Of a stretch of DNA of 64,000 nt, positions 35,728 through 49,269 are shown piece after piece. The DNA lies in the NCBI GenBank assembly GCA_933228675.1, contig OW121743.1, forward strand, positions 97,341,998 to 97,405,997. The letters run 5' to 3'. The notes below the pieces were generated by a model that saw only the letters and a program-made list of their open reading frames with translations, had not been told where the DNA came from and ran no database searches. Numbering within the stretch: position 1 is the first letter of the stretch; each line of letters opens with the position of its first letter. This DNA is from Stomorhina lunata (taxonomy: Eukaryota > Arthropoda > Insecta > Diptera > Rhiniidae). The position numbers and the translations under genes were made by a program.

Positions 35728-37672
35728 TATTAGTTGTTTTTATTACATTTTGGCTTACCCGATAAATTTGCTTAATTTTATAAAAATACAATACGTAGTA
35801 AGACTAGCTAAATCTTCATTCTAGAAAGGCAGTTTTGAAAATTAGCCAAAACATAAACCGTTTCGGTCTTATGCAAAAAAATTTAACAACGATTGGTAAA
35901 CTAAAGTTAAGCAAAATTCCTTAAAGTATTATCCTAAAACGATTGTTAGCTTAACAAACCGATGTTAATCTTTTGTTAACATCAAATAATTTAAAGTAGC
36001 TGTCTACATAATTTAAAGCTACGTTAAATATTTTATTGTTTTGACAAATAATATTTTGTGAAAACTTTTTAAGCAAATATTTAAGTTCAGACTTTTCTGA
36101 TAAAAAATAACATTTTTGCTAAATTTAGTTATCATATTTTTTCTAATTTGCTATTTTTTTTTTATCATATAAACGGTTTCGTGGGTGGGGAATTTATGAA
36201 ATATAATTTCCATGATATTTCATACTCTATTTTACATATTTCATACTAAAATCAAACTTTTCAAAGAAATTGATAATACAAATTCTAATTTTTAACAAAA
36301 AATTCGTGTTTTCAAACAAAAAACAGACATCGGTCAATGAAATTTACAAAAAACATTATAGTGATGTATATATACTCAACATGAGTTAAAAGTACTCGAT
36401 TTTTAAATAATCGGTTTAAGCCCTTAGTAAAAATTTGTCTATTTATTAGTTTACTGTATTATAAATATGTTTAGTTTATGCTTTTATATAACATAAACAT
36501 AATTTTACATTAAGAAAAGAAGAAAAATGTTATTTTGTATTAAAAACATACAAAACATTATTTAGAAATTCGACTACCCGGAGGAAACAATGAATAATTA
36601 ATTCGTTGTTTTGTATATTTAACTATAAAGAGACAAGAGAGAATGACGATGTTGCCAGCATTAACATGTAAAATTGACTTGACGTGTTCATTAGTTAAAG
36701 AACTGTTTTTGGATACTATTTTTTAACAATCGTTTGTTAGCCTTAAAGTATTTGGTAACTAACGTGTTCTTTAAGCAATAATTAAGATTTTTTTTAACAT
36801 AAGACCGAAAATATTTGATTTTGCTGACAAAATCATTTCTTTCGATTTCTACTTTAATTCACGAAAATTGAATTTGGGTTCAATAAATATGCAACATTTT
36901 GGAAACGAAATAGGGGAGGACTCTGCGTTTTAAAGTCTAAAAAAAATAAATTTCCATCTTGATTGTAAGAACTTGGTAAAACAAAAATACGTTAACATTT
37001 TAAGTGATTTCAATTATAGTTAGTAATCCCTAAAATAGATGTTTTCAAACTAATGATAATATTTTACAATTAACAAAACTTCATTTTTAATATGTAATTT
37101 CGTAGATACAAGAGTCGAGCCAGTCGATATTTGAGACTAGACCGTCATGGTCTGAAATCCTAAAGATTTAGAAAGAAGGAGTGATAGATTTTCTATAACT
37201 TTTGCATGAGGAGAGACTAATAACTATTGTTTTTTAGTAGAGTTATAGCTAAACTAAGTTTCAGCTAAGAGTTTTTTTTTTATAGATGAGACTAGACTAA
37301 ACACAAAAATGTTTTAGTTAGATTTTTAAAATTTTTTTTAAATAAAATTTTAGCAGTACCAATGATTTTTTTTAGTTGGTAAGAAATTTTGTTATAATTT
37401 TAGTTTCTAATTAGTAAAAGCAATAAATTTTTTTACACTAAATGCTAAATTTTGTTACACAAAAAAAAAAGTTAAATGATTAAGATAAACATTTATGGTA
37501 CAACAAACACAGCTAATTTTAATTTGTTAATTTTTTTTTTTTGTTTTAAATATTTTAGACAAACAATTTTTATAACATTAGCAAATACCAATTGTTTAAA
37601 GTTAATTTACTTTAATAGGTTATTTTTTTCTTAGTTTTGGTTTTAATTGTGACATAAAGTTCTTAATCTCAC

Positions 37673-37874
37673 CTGATTCTTATCAATTTCGCCGTCTTGT
37701 AATTCAGCTTCGCCTTGTTCTTGGAATGTAATGATAATCAAGGCCACGAATATGTTTACAAAGAAGAATGGAAATACAATAAAATATACGATATAAAATA
37801 TGGACATTTCGATCCGGAAATTTTGTATTGGACCCCTATCTTCATAAGTGGCAGCCATGGAGTGTTGCAGTACT
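37673..37874 (-). CDS. cac: cac exon: domain III S6 and start of the III-IV linker
   Basis: 202-bp exon. The leading A completes CAA (Gln), followed by 67 codons. It runs [20 protein letters not shown], then the S6 helix ([30 protein letters not shown]), then the acidic linker start ([13 protein letters not shown]). Acceptor TTTAG|AG restores the frame exactly from the CCA CA end of the previous exon; using the AG two bases later would break it. The donor is GTGAGA. The open frame continues a few residues into the intron, which is not coding. Confidence 0.97.
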
Positions 37875-38052
37875 CTAAATTAGTTTTTGTAATACAAAAT
37901 TTTTGTTTGATTGGTTGTAATTTTTTTTTTGATACAATTAAGTGTTTTTTCATATTTTGTTTTCAATAAAAGTTGCAAATGTTATAAAATTAATATTAAG
38001 TTTAAAATTAATAGTTGTGATAAAAAACAAATTAGCAAACAAATTGTCTTAC
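37875..38052 (-). other. cac: short 178-bp cac intron
   Basis: The donor is GTAAGA and the acceptor AATTTAG; no other content. It is the only compact intron here besides the 165-bp one at 18834-18998. Confidence 0.95.
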
Positions 38053-38196
38053 TGTGGCCATCCTTCGCCTGTCTGTACTGCAAATAGTGTTAACATCGCT
38101 GCTGCCACATTGTCATAGTGAAAACTTCTCGGTTTCCAAATGCGTAGTTCCGGTCTGGGCAGCAGTTCACCTTCTTCATATTTAAAATACGAACCC
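38053..38196 (-). CDS. cac: cac exon: domain III pore loop with selectivity-filter Glu
   Basis: 144-bp exon: the first G completes the Gln codon of the previous exon, then 47 codons plus CA. It encodes the end of the IIIS5-P turret ([20 protein letters not shown]) and the pore helix and filter ([17 protein letters not shown]). The Glu in TGEGW is the domain III member of the four-glutamate (EEEE) Ca2+ selectivity ring, which shows a calcium rather than a sodium channel. The donor is GTAAGA. The acceptor is a weak AAAAAAAG preceded by A/C-rich sequence. It is separated from the next exon by a short 178-bp intron. Confidence 0.96.
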
Positions 38197-39216
38197 CTTT
38201 TTTTGTTTGGGTTTAACAATGATGATTTTTTGTTTAAAGTTAAAGTTGAGGTTTTTTGAGTTTTTGTTTCAAAAAAATTTTATATAAAATTATTTTAAAT
38301 AAATAATAAAAAAAAATAACTACTAAAATCATAATATTTAACTACTTTAAACAAATTAAATTTTAAAAAATCTACTACAAAATTATTTAAAATGGCTCAT
38401 GTCAAAATGACTTAATGGCAGTGTATTTGTTTGAGGGTGTTCAAATGGAGGTGTTTTTTTTAAGGTGAGGTTGAATAAAGCTGTTTTCTTAAAGTTTAGA
38501 GAATACAGTTTTTGTTAAGAGAGAAAGTTAAAGAGATAGTTTAAGAGAGAGATGTTACACAAATAAGGCGTAAAAAAATAGCAAATGTTACAAAATCGAT
38601 ACATAAAAAAGCATTTTTGGTTGATAGGAAGATTTTGTTTAGCTGTTGTTTGGAAATTATTATTATTTTTAAATTATATTTCAAATTAACTAAAAATAAA
38701 AAAGCTGTAAATTATAAAAAAATTTCGGGCATGATAATCATGATAGAGAGTTTGTGTTTGGTTTTTTGAAATATTTTGGAGTATTTTTTGTTGGAGGCTT
38801 TGGTTTTTTTGTAGGCCTAAATATTTGTTTAATTGGAGATTTGTTTTAATATTGTGAGCATTCTTTTTTTTTTTAGCGATATTTTGTTTTTTTTTTTTAA
38901 TATTTACTTTAATAGCAATATTTGAGTTTTAATACATTTTACAAAAAGCCTAAATGATACAGTGTTATTTGCGAGTTTAAGGAGCAAAGATTTTTGAAAA
39001 GCAAATATTTCAATAACAAATAGTATTTCTTTGAGAACATTTATATCTCAAAATTGTCCATAGAAGAATTATATATCTTAATTTTTTTTTTTTTAATTTG
39101 GTATCATTTGTATAAAAAATTGTTCATACAAAAATTGTATGTTTCTTTGAAAAAAAAAAAAAACCGAATCATTATACATTTGTTTTTCAAACGAAATGTT
39201 TATCGAGAGCCTATTA

Positions 39217-39490
39217 CACGGTACGACAGTGTTTGGTACACATGAGAAATTTTAATAGAATATGAAAATAGGCTTAAAATAAAGAAATACATGTTTCAGA
39301 ATTTTAAGAAAATCAATTTTAAAGATTCGAAGGACCGTGGAGGTTCACTTGTAACGTAATACTATTATAAAAAGTTCTATAAAAATAGAATTTTCATATT
39401 AAATTAAAACATATCCAAAAAAAAAGTTTAATTGAAAAACTAAACGACCAACATTTTTGATACAAAATAATAGTTAAGATATGCAATTTA
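39217..39490. mobile_element. half copy of the TAA-flanked element
   Basis: The left end CACGGTACGACAGTG is preceded by TTA. It is followed by ATATGAAAATAGGCTTAAAA, GATTCGAAGGACCGTGGAGG and CTATTATAAAAAGTTCTATA, all shared with 48533-49269. The right end was not found. Confidence 0.7.
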
Positions 39491-39849
39491 TTGGATCATA
39501 GTTAACCAAGATTGTTAAAATTCTCGTGACGCCAAATTTTGTTCACGGTGTTTTCTTTCTTATTGTTTTTCAAAATAAGATTTAAATGACAAAGGAAATG
39601 ACAAAGGTAATCTCTGTAATCGGCCATAATAAAATTATGACTTTAGTTAATTGAAATATTAGAATAATCGTTAACCCTTATCTTGTACTCTACTACAAAA
39701 TTGGCTATACTGTTTTTATTGCTCCTGTTAATTTCTTTTCTTTGTTTTTTGGAGAATTCTATAAAAGTTTAGATCATTTTTGCTGATTGTTACATTTGGT
39801 TTAAAATTGCCCAATGCAACAATTTTATTTTGCACATGTGATATGTTAT

Positions 39850-40640
39850 AAGCAAAGGTCGACACAAAGAGAACAGAACAAACAAAAAAAAAACGAAGGC
39901 AGAGTAGCCGTTTTTTATATTTTTAACTATGTATGGTTCTAGTGTTTAAAAAAAAATAATTTTTTCACTCACTATATTTTTTAAAAATATTTTTATCAAC
40001 ATTTTTTTCCAAATAAAATGTTTTTATCAAAAATTGTTCTGTACAAAAATTGTTTATTTAAACTTTTATTATCAAACCTTATTCTATAGAAAATTTTGTT
40101 ATCAAACATTTTTCTATATTTCTATACCAAAATATTTTTATCGAAAATTTTTCTTTAGAAAAAAATTTTTATCGAAAATTTTTTTTGAGAAAATTTTCCA
40201 AAGAAAAATATTTTTATCAATAATTTTTGTATAAAATAATGTTTCTATCAAAAATATCCAAAAAAATATTTTTTTATCTAAAAAATCTAAAATTGTTTAA
40301 TATTAAAATTTATTTATGTTTTGAAAAATATTCCGAATTCGTTTACAATTATTTCAAATAATGTTTACAAAAATAATAGTGTAGTGGCAACAATGTTCCA
40401 GATTTTATTTCTTTGTTCTCTCGAACCATGTGTTTTGTTGCTCTAAATTGGATTTTGATTTCGTCTCTTGTCTACTTTGTTTTCGTCTCTTCTTTAACAA
40501 AGCGGCTCTGTTAACATCTAAATCTCAATTGAATGATTTTAATACTCATTTGCACGAATTTCATTAATGATCGTATTATTTACGAAAATTACAAACATTC
40601 TTCGGCTTCTGTTGGCAAGGATTGCCTTCGCCTATGTGTG
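39850..40640. mobile_element. composite repeat, second copy
   Basis: Head GGCAGAGTAGCCGTTTTTTA, then 15-bp satellite units (about 40010-40280), then AACAAAGCGGC and AATGATTTTAATACT, as at 24580-25200. The shared ends on both sides of the satellite define one element family with an expandable middle. Confidence 0.6.
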
Positions 40641-41080
40641 GTGGGGTGGGTCTTTCCATTACAACATTTCCAAGCATTGTCGTGATGTTAAATCACTCTA
40701 TCATGTCTTTCGTTGTATTGCGGTCCTTCAATGATCGGCTCAAACGCATTATTTGCATTCGATAACAAACGCCTATGATTGTTTCAGTCTATTTTAACTA
40801 TTATAAGTTGTTATAACCGACTGAAAATAAACCGAACATGTCCCACCATATACAGAGCATAATCTTGCCGGTCTTTAACATCAAAATTACCGTTCTTGAA
40901 GTGTTGAAATCAACCTCGGCGTGTTCTTTTACTAATAGCGGCCTCACCATAGGTACTTGAGAGCATATGATAAGTCAAAGCTGATTTCTTCAAACGATTT
41001 GTGCAAGTGACGTAAATTTGTCTTGTAAGCTGACATGTTTAACCCCATTTGTCCCAGAACTTTTTTTTAATATTTTGAAT
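40640..41080 (-). pseudogene. mariner transposase relic, minus strand
   Basis: On the minus strand, fragments in different frames read LHKSFEEISFDLSYA, HFKNGNFDVKDR, MLCIWWDMFGLFS and ETIIGVCYRMQIMRLSRSL. This is the mariner order: N-terminal HTH (with FDVED-like block), catalytic core (VMLCIWWD) and the ETI..YR.QLMRLSRAL block. Large deletions and frameshifts remove any function. It lies in the same sense as cac. Confidence 0.75.
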
Positions 41081-41290
41081 CGATGAGCCAAACAAAGCCA
41101 ACTTCTTCAAATAATTTCCGCAAATGACGAGAATTTAGCTAATAAGCTGACATATTTAACCCTGACGAGAATTTAGCTAATAAGCTGACATATTTAACCC
41201 TAATTGTTCCAAAACTTTTTTAATATTTTGAATCTTTAACTTTTCCATTCACGATCCAACCGGACTGAGTTTTGTGACGATAAACACTGA
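41081..41290. repeat. mariner-derived flank with ~38-bp tandem duplication
   Basis: GACGAGAATTTAGCTAATAA...CATATTTAACCCT occurs twice head to tail at about 41126 and 41164. The first half resembles 41000-41060, so the transposase start region itself was duplicated. Confidence 0.6.
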
Positions 41291-44200
41291 TGGTTTATAT
41301 ATAAAAACAGGATATATCGCTTTTTAAAGAAATTCGTTTAAATTTAAAGCCAAATGTCGTGTCCATATGGACACACGGGTACAATTCGGATTAATTGAGA
41401 ATACTATTTTTTTTTTTTTGACTACCACTACAGCAAATCTATTTCAAAACGGCGGAAGCAAAATGGAACACCTAATAAAAAATAAAATATTTCGTCACTT
41501 GAAAAAGGGCGTAACTACACTTTTAGTTTTTTTTAAAGGAGAAGCAAAGAACATTATAATTTTTAATTTACAAGAAACTTTAAACCCAATTTTTGCAATT
41601 GGGTCAATATTCGTAAAACTTAAATGCAGAGACCGGAGATCGTTTTATTTTTTAAATCCATCAAGTATAAATATCATTGCCGATGAAAATTTTTTTTCAT
41701 TTCGATCGAAAAATAAAAAAAGAGGGATTTATATTTGAAATATAAATATCCCTCATGATGAAAATTTTAAATATCTATAACGATAAATATCCGAACAGAA
41801 AAATATTTTAATGATTGTTTTATTTTTGAACTTTTGTTTTGACTTTGAAAAAATAAAATGTTTATAAAATTTCAAAATTTTCAACAATTAATGTATGGAT
41901 GTTTTCAATTTATTGCAATGTTTAGGACATCGAAGTTGAAGATAATAGTTCTAATGGGAACTATTGGTGGTTTCTTTGATTCGCGTCGCTATTTCTTAAA
42001 AAAACGTAACTTTGAAACGTTTTAAACGCACTTAGACAACGACCATTTGTTGCCCAAACCCATTTCGATATAAAATTTGCAACAATAATTGAATTCATTG
42101 CTATTTAAACGTCCTAAAGGTGCTTTATACCCGGACAAATACAGAAATAAAATTTGAATTTTTTTTATCAAAATTTATTTTCATCGGATGAAAAAAGATG
42201 AAAATTATTTTGAACTGTACTGATAAATATCCCAAACGATTTTTTTATATTTTATTTTCATCGGATTGAAAAAAGAAACAAAATTTTTGAACGAATAAAA
42301 ATCATGAGGGATTTTTAATATTTTTTTTAACTTCAATGATTGTTTTTTTATGGATTTAAACATGAAAATATTGTTTTAAAAGTATTAAAATCCGCTTAAA
42401 TGGTAAAAATCGTTTAGTTTTTGAGCAATTGCGAAAAAGAAAAGTACTTAACTACAAGTTGAATATTTTCAGAAACCAAATTTTGAGCAAAAACAGGTCT
42501 AAAAAATGGTACCAGTTTATTTTGGAAGCATAAATAAATGTAAAAGGATAAGTCTTAAAGAATTAAAAAAAAGGACACACAGTAGTTTTATAAATACTAA
42601 CTTCAGAAATAACTCCGTAAATCCTAAACGGTTGAAGATATTTGAATGAAATTTCATATTTGTGGAAATAGTAGTTTTTTTTTTGTTTTTAGCGAACAAA
42701 ATCGCTGTTTATGATCTTGTTCTGTTATTCTTGATTGGAATCAATAGTTCGATCATATGCTTATAAAATTTTGTAGATAGATGTTTGGGTTACTTCATCA
42801 CAATAAATCAAGAATTAATTTTTGTGTTAGTTACGAACTTTTACATTTCAGGTGACGAGTTGATTATTTTTTATTGGAAAAAATTCAACCACTTATGCAA
42901 TAGAATTATATCTTATTTTTGTACAGGATAAGGGTTAATAATTGTCATAGTTAACAAAAGTCAAATTGCTTGAAAGAAAGCCGGACCATCTTATTTCTTA
43001 ATAGTAGATAACAATTCTTAACTCTCTTAACACTGTATCACTTTTAATTTTAAATGGATTCTTTTCTAAATAAATAAATTTCCATACTTTTTGTAAAAGT
43101 TTCATTGCACACGAAAGGCAAACAATCAAAAGATTGAAAATCTTTTGGATTTGTTTTTTCAAAAAAATGTTTCTTGTTGGAAAAAAACGTTTCTCTTGTA
43201 GTTTTATATACAAAACAAGTAAATGAGTGTGTTGTAAGATATTTAATATATATTTTTTTTTGTATTAAACATTTATAAGAATTAAGAAAAAAAATTAGAA
43301 ATGGAATTAAGTTTTTGTGAAACTAAAAAAACACATTCTAAAGATTATTATTTTTGGTTTTCGTTTGATTGTTAAATGATTTTTGTTTAAACAACTAATG
43401 AAGCTAAACTATTGATTTAATAGATTTTAGTAATTAGCTTTAACTAATTAAAGGCTAAAATTTAAGAGTTGAGCTAATTTTGAGAATTTTAGTTTTTAAA
43501 TACTAATTGTTAGTTGATATAAAAAAAAATTTTTGTTACAAAGGCTAATTGTCAACTAATTTTGTTTAAATGATTTGATTTTGTTTTTGGTTTAATACTA
43601 GCAGCTTTTAAGTTTGGAAATTAAGTTAAATATTTTTTTGTACGATTTTTTTTTAAAACAATGTAATTCAACTAATTAAAAATGATTTGATATAAATATA
43701 TTTTCTGGTAGTTGCTGTTGTTGGTGGTTAAGTTTTATTTTTAATATTTTTTTTACTAATAAATCCAGACTTGAGAATTTCCTGCGTTTTTAATTTTTGG
43801 ACTTTAGAATTATGCTCATAAATCAAAGGCATAATTCCAAGCTTAATTGGAACGAATTGGAATTATTAAGTGAATTGGAATTTAGAGCGCGTGTTAAAAA
43901 AAGCTTATTAAGAAATCTTCTGGCAGTAATATGGACTCTTTGGTATTTTAACAAAAAATAAAATACCCAATTCACAAAAAAAATTTACTAATAAATTTGA
44001 TTTCATTATTATTTATTTATAACATAAAGAGAGCATGAGATATTCAGAATTATAGTAATCAAGTCCTTTTACTACTCAAAAAGCAAAATTAAAGTTTTCA
44101 AGGCAAATTCTCAATTAATTAAATTCCTTATTAGTTGAATTATGGATTTTTTGTTTGTACTTTCAATAGTTTCAATCATTTTTAAAGCCAGTGTTTTTTC

Positions 44201-45563
44201 TTTTAATTTTCAATTTGTTGAATTTTTTTGTTGATATTTTTATGGATTTTTCCTTTAATTTGGTTTGATTTTTGGTTGGATTTAGTTTTTTCATTTTCAG
44301 CATTGTTTGCTTGCATGATCATGTCTACTGACTTTTTGGTAGAAAAAAGCAGTTATCAGGCAAATAAACAAGCGGGGAAACTTTAAAATGCTACTCTTAC
44401 ATTCTGTAAAATCTGTGCACGCATTTTCTTAAACAAAAAAACTAAACGAAAAAAATGAAATACTGTCGGCAAAACTAAAATTAAAAATCTATTTATTTTT
44501 ATTTTTTTGGTTTTTATATGGGAAATTAAGAACTTTTTATTGCACGTTATTAAACCGTTTATTTAGTCTATTTTCTTTTCAAAAAAGGCAGCAGCTTATG
44601 CTTAAAGGCTTTTGTGTTATTTAAGTTTTCGAGGGGAAATACATTATTTCCCCTGTTTTTTGAATATCCTAAAAGTGTGATCTTGTTTTATTTATATGTA
44701 TATATGTTATTTGGTTTGAATGTGTGCAAGTCTCAGTGTTGTATTTATTCTTGTAATTTTGTATAAGTTTCCAAATGTTTCTCTTTTTTTTTCTTGGCGT
44801 TTTGTGTACAGACTTTCAGTGCAATTAAAAGTAATGATTTTAAAGTCGTCTTGGCTTTTGATATTTTAGAACTTTTTTTTTATTTTTAGTTTTTAAATTT
44901 TACTTTTAACACTTGGCGTCATCGATGGCTATTTATTCTTTATTTGATTTATAATAGAAATATTAACAAAAAACATCCTGTATTTGAGTAGAAGTTTCTT
45001 TGTAGGAGTTAGAAAAAATGCGCTCTTTTCACAGAATCTTAAAGAATTTATCAAATCTGTTTTGTACTATTTTCCTAAAATTTGTTATACATATGAACGT
45101 AAATGATGGAATAAACTAAATTTTTTATGTTTTTGAAGGAAGACTAGAAATTATCATTTGCTTTAAAAAACAAATTAAAATAAATATATAAGTCAAATAT
45201 ATTATACATAGGCTTTTTAATTAATTTTACTTTCAACTCGTCTAAATGTCTTATAATGGGCTGAGTGGTCACACTTTTAATGCAACATTGCTTCCTTTTC
45301 TGCACCGGATATTATCTTCTAATAATACGGGTGAACATTTCGGCGAACTACCCCTATAGTGATGGGTAAAGTTTAATAAAAGCATTTAGTGTTATTTTAA
45401 CTTATTGTGCAAACATTTTTTTGACACGTCTTATATTTGGTGTAGTTCTTTTTGTATTATTGTTTTTTGTAAATACACATTTTATGATTTTTTTCGACAA
45501 AAAAAACAAATTTAAAAGATTAGTTACTTAATGTCTGAGATTTGAGTAAAGTTTTAAATATTT

Positions 45564-45815
45564 TTGTACTATCAAAAAATATCCAAAATTGTCGGGATAC
45601 TAAATATTTATTCAAAAGAGAAATTATTCCCACTTAATCCCAGTCTATTACAATTATTTATTAATGTAATAGACAATTTATTGATAAAAGCCAAAAAAAT
45701 GTTTATGGGGACAATCAATTCCTCTACGCTTTTCGATGGTTGGTTAGACTACTATCGTCTGGAGGAGTATCAATACTTTTGTATTATGCAAAGAAATATT
45801 TGGCAAACTTTATAA
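45564..45815 (+). pseudogene. pogo/Tigger-like transposase DNA-binding relic
   Basis: The 83-residue frame contains IKAKKMFMG and, after nine residues, FDGWLDYYRLEEYQ. This matches the CENP-B-type HTH of pogo transposases (..I..KAK.........F.ASNGWLDRFKKRH..). It is upstream-flanked by CTAATAATACGGGTGAACAT (45318), resembling CTAATAATACGGAAGCTTCT at the left end of the pogo-like element at 49434. It ends at a stop, with no catalytic domain after it. Confidence 0.55.
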
Positions 45816-48532
45816 ACATAAAAGTGTTTTATTTTTCCTAAATATGTGCTTTTAATATGACTTTAGCTACGACTCGAGCCTCGGCAATATACATGTTATA
45901 TATACAGAAATTTTGGGTACGCAAGGGTTAATTTGTATAAAAATGTAATAAAAGGTTCCTTTAATTTTTCATCATCTATAACAATAAAAAAATGCAATTT
46001 TTAGTGCCTTTTTTGAAAAATATAATAATTTAAAAAATTTCAAAATCTTAGTTTCGACCCTGGCAATAGAATAGGGTTAATGATATCCGATTTCAACTAA
46101 ATTTGAATTGATTATAATGAAGCAGTTATAATTTTAGTTCTGTTAAAAAAATCTGCTTATGTATAACAATTCAAATGTTTTTTGTGAAAAATTGGATTTA
46201 TGTCGAAATCCTTTGATTTTAAATCGCAAGTGCGGCTAAGCCGTTAGAGATATCGATCTAATTCTTTCTTCGTGAAACCTTTTTTTTTTCAAATTTGTTT
46301 AACAAACTACCGAAAACTCACAAATGAGCTTTGAAAATGGTATGAGAAAAGTTACCTTTTTCGTCCTATGAAAAAGTGACTTAACTTTAGTCCATTATAA
46401 CAAAAATGGGTATTTAATATCTTGAGGTTTCAAAAATTTTTTAAATTTTTTTAAATATTAAATTTTTTTATTAAATATGCTCAGGAGAGTTTTCAAGGAC
46501 GTAAAATACTTTGGGAAACCCTTAATAATTAAGAAAGTTTTCAACCGATTTACAGTTTATATATATCTCATTGAAAAGCCGATTTAGTTATCAGTACAAA
46601 GCTGACACATTTTTTAAAATGTATTCAAGTGGAAAAAATGTGTTAAAAGAAGGGAGCCTTTCTGTATTACAAAGTTCAATTTTCTCTATACAAAGGTAAG
46701 ACACTCCAATATAAATACATACATATATTATAAAGGAAGTAAATTTTATATGAAAATGACAAATTTCTAGTCTTCCATATTACATTCTAATTTTTCTAAC
46801 TAATCTAATTCCATCATTTTAATATTTATACAATATATAACATTTTTGTTTGATATTTATTTTCTGTGAATTTCAGTGATGACATGTTCAAACCTTAAAA
46901 TATCATAAGAATACATTTTGACTTTACCTTATTAAGATCTAGCAAATGTATCTAATATGAACGAACATTGATTTTAAACATTTATTTAGTAACTAAAAAC
47001 TGGCAGTCTGGCAGTACTTACATCTTTGCTAAACTGTATAAAGACTGCAACAAACTATTTGTCAAAAGTATTCAAATAATATTGGAATATTTCAAAATCT
47101 TGTAATTTTCAGCCATAGACATTGAAATATATTTTACATAATTTCTGTAACTCTCGCATCGATAAATTATTCGAGTGGAACAATGAAATTGACAAAGAAA
47201 CTAGTTGAATTGAAACAAAATGTCATTTTTTTCACCCAAGTGTTGTAATTCATTTTTGTGAGAACTGTCTGTCATTCAACAACTTACGTCAAATTTATTG
47301 GAAATGTGCGAGTAAAACTGTTTCTGTAAGCGAATGATGCGAAAAGTATAATAAATTTTTACTTTTTCTACCAGCTGTTTTCTTTTTGACGAATGTATTG
47401 GAAATTTCCAATAAAAACGTAATCAGCGTTGCTAGTTCTCACTTTGAGTTACAGAAACACTTTTTTCTTTCCGGTCGAGAAACGGTGGAATTTTTTGTTT
47501 CATACTTTTCGCTGTGAAAACTTATCACTTTGAATTACAGAAACGACCTACATATTCTCTAATTAAAATAGGTCTTCTGATGTATTATCAAAGGCAATGG
47601 AAAAAAAATTGCAAACATTTTTTTGCCTACCCCATATCAGTTCGAAATAAATTCGGATAGGAGAAAGAACGGAGCCTTGCTGTCAGGCTCCATTTTTTCT
47701 CCTACAATTTTTCTAATATTTCTAAATGTCGAACATCCAAGCTAATCTACTATTTATTTTTCAGGAGATAGCAACCTTTGTATTCATCCAAATATATTGG
47801 AAGTATGATGGAGTCTTGAGAAACTCCATGAGGCAAAGTGTGAATGATCCAATGTTGTGTGACAATTCAAAAATGCGTTAATACCCATCTTGCTTTATCT
47901 GTAATTGTGGGTGGTACAGAAATTTAAGAATCAGAAACTCTGGGGCATGAAAATATCTTGCGAGTCAGTTTGACTAAACATATTTTCTGTGTCGAGCAAA
48001 ACATTTGTGTATCGGTTTCTAAATCGGTAAAGTACATACTTTACTACACTGAAAGGGCGAAGGTACTTATCGGTGATGTGCTTAAACAAAATTAGGGATC
48101 TTGTTCCGAAAACACATAATTCAAAAATGTTCATCCTTTTGTAATCAATTGGCTAGTAGAATACACGACAGACAATATATGGGGTCATCTCCTGAGTGTT
48201 GGTGCAATGTAAAAAAATTAAGTTATTGCTAAAACCAATGGCTTTCGGAAGAGACGAACCATGTCATATACTATTAAAAATGTAGTTTTAAATTATTGAT
48301 GACACACGGATGAGTCGAAATAAAAAAGTATACAATTTTTTTTAGTTCGTGCTGTAACTAATTACTTAGATCACTTAAGGTTCGACTAGCCGACTCCTTA
48401 ACTGCACAGCAGATCCTTTTAATTATGTGTAAATAGTTTTTTCAGAATCAAAAAATAGTTTATTTACAAATGTAAAAAAGTGATTTTAGGAGATTATTTA
48501 ATTTGTATTTCCCAGATAAATTTTAAATATAA

Positions 48533-49269
48533 CACAGTACGACAAAATCAAATTTTTTTGAGTACACATGAGTAATGTTAACAGAATATGAAAATAGGCT
48601 TAAAATAAAGAAATACTTGTCTCGATTTCAAAGATTCGAAGGACCGTGAAGGTTCACTTGTAACGTAATACTATTATAAAAAGTTCTGTAAAAATAGAAT
48701 GGGTGAACCGATTCAAGCATTTAGAGCCAGTTTTGAAAAATTTGGGTTTGTTTTTATTAAAAAAGAAACAATTTTCTTTCCGCTAGAGGACGCTTTAATT
48801 TTCATGCAAAATTTAAAAATATCCAAAAAATGTACGAAATTCGACTACCAACATTTTTAACACAAAATAATAGTTAAGATATCATATTAATTTTTATATT
48901 TTTACATTACATTTATATTACATTGAATTAAGTTACATTTTTTTGATATTTTTTTAATTTTACATGAAAATTGAAGCGCCATCTATCGGATTGGATTTGT
49001 TTTATTAAATAAAAACAAATCCAAATTTAATTATTTTTCCAAAACTGGATCAAGCATTTAAATCGGTTCACCCATTCTATTTTTATAGAACTTTTTATAA
49101 TAGTATTACGTTACAATTGAACCTCCACGGTCCTTCGAATCTTTAAAATCGTTTTTCTTAAAATTCTGACGTGCTACAGCAAAACGCCGAGATACGTATT
49201 TCTTTATTTTAAGCCTATTTTCATATTCTGTTAACATTTCTCATGTGTACCAACCACTGTCGTACTGTG
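48533..49269. mobile_element. TAA-flanked inverted-repeat element (PIF/Harbinger-like)
   Basis: The ends CACAGTACGACA and TGTCGTACTGTG are each bounded by TAA (48530-48532 and 49270-49272), a 3-bp TWA target as in PIF/Harbinger. The arms are long: GATTCGAAGGACCGTG and its complement recur inside. 737 bp, no transposase. Confidence 0.7.

Larger units (their letters stand above)
28442..37672 (-). other. cac: cac intron of 9.2 kb in the III-IV linker
   Basis: Begins with GTGAGA and ends TTTTTCCAG. Its middle is a dense series of transposons: a TA-flanked element, a small TIR repeat, the palindromic foldback element, a piggyBac-like element, a transposase relic and a fly dispersed repeat. The parts at 28450-29490 and 35730-37640 carry nothing I can identify. 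Confidence 0.9.

Noticed and set aside
37643..37672. Coding extension after ..EIDKNQ
   Set aside because: The open frame reads through the GTGAGA donor for a few codons; the next exon joins in phase with KSCIDF.
37715..37969. Plus-strand frames opposite cac exons (also 52553-52792)
   Set aside because: Antisense shadows of the IIIS6 and IIIS1-S5 exons.
41367..41738. 123-residue plus-strand open frame
   Set aside because: AT-rich sequence with poly-T and poly-A coded residues, no domain recognised, flanked by transposon debris, antisense inside a cac intron.
41741..42316. Inverted repeat ATCCCTCATGAT...ATCATGAGGGAT as a transposon
   Set aside because: Only ~13 bp match, with no target duplication or copies in the window; could be chance in AT-rich DNA.
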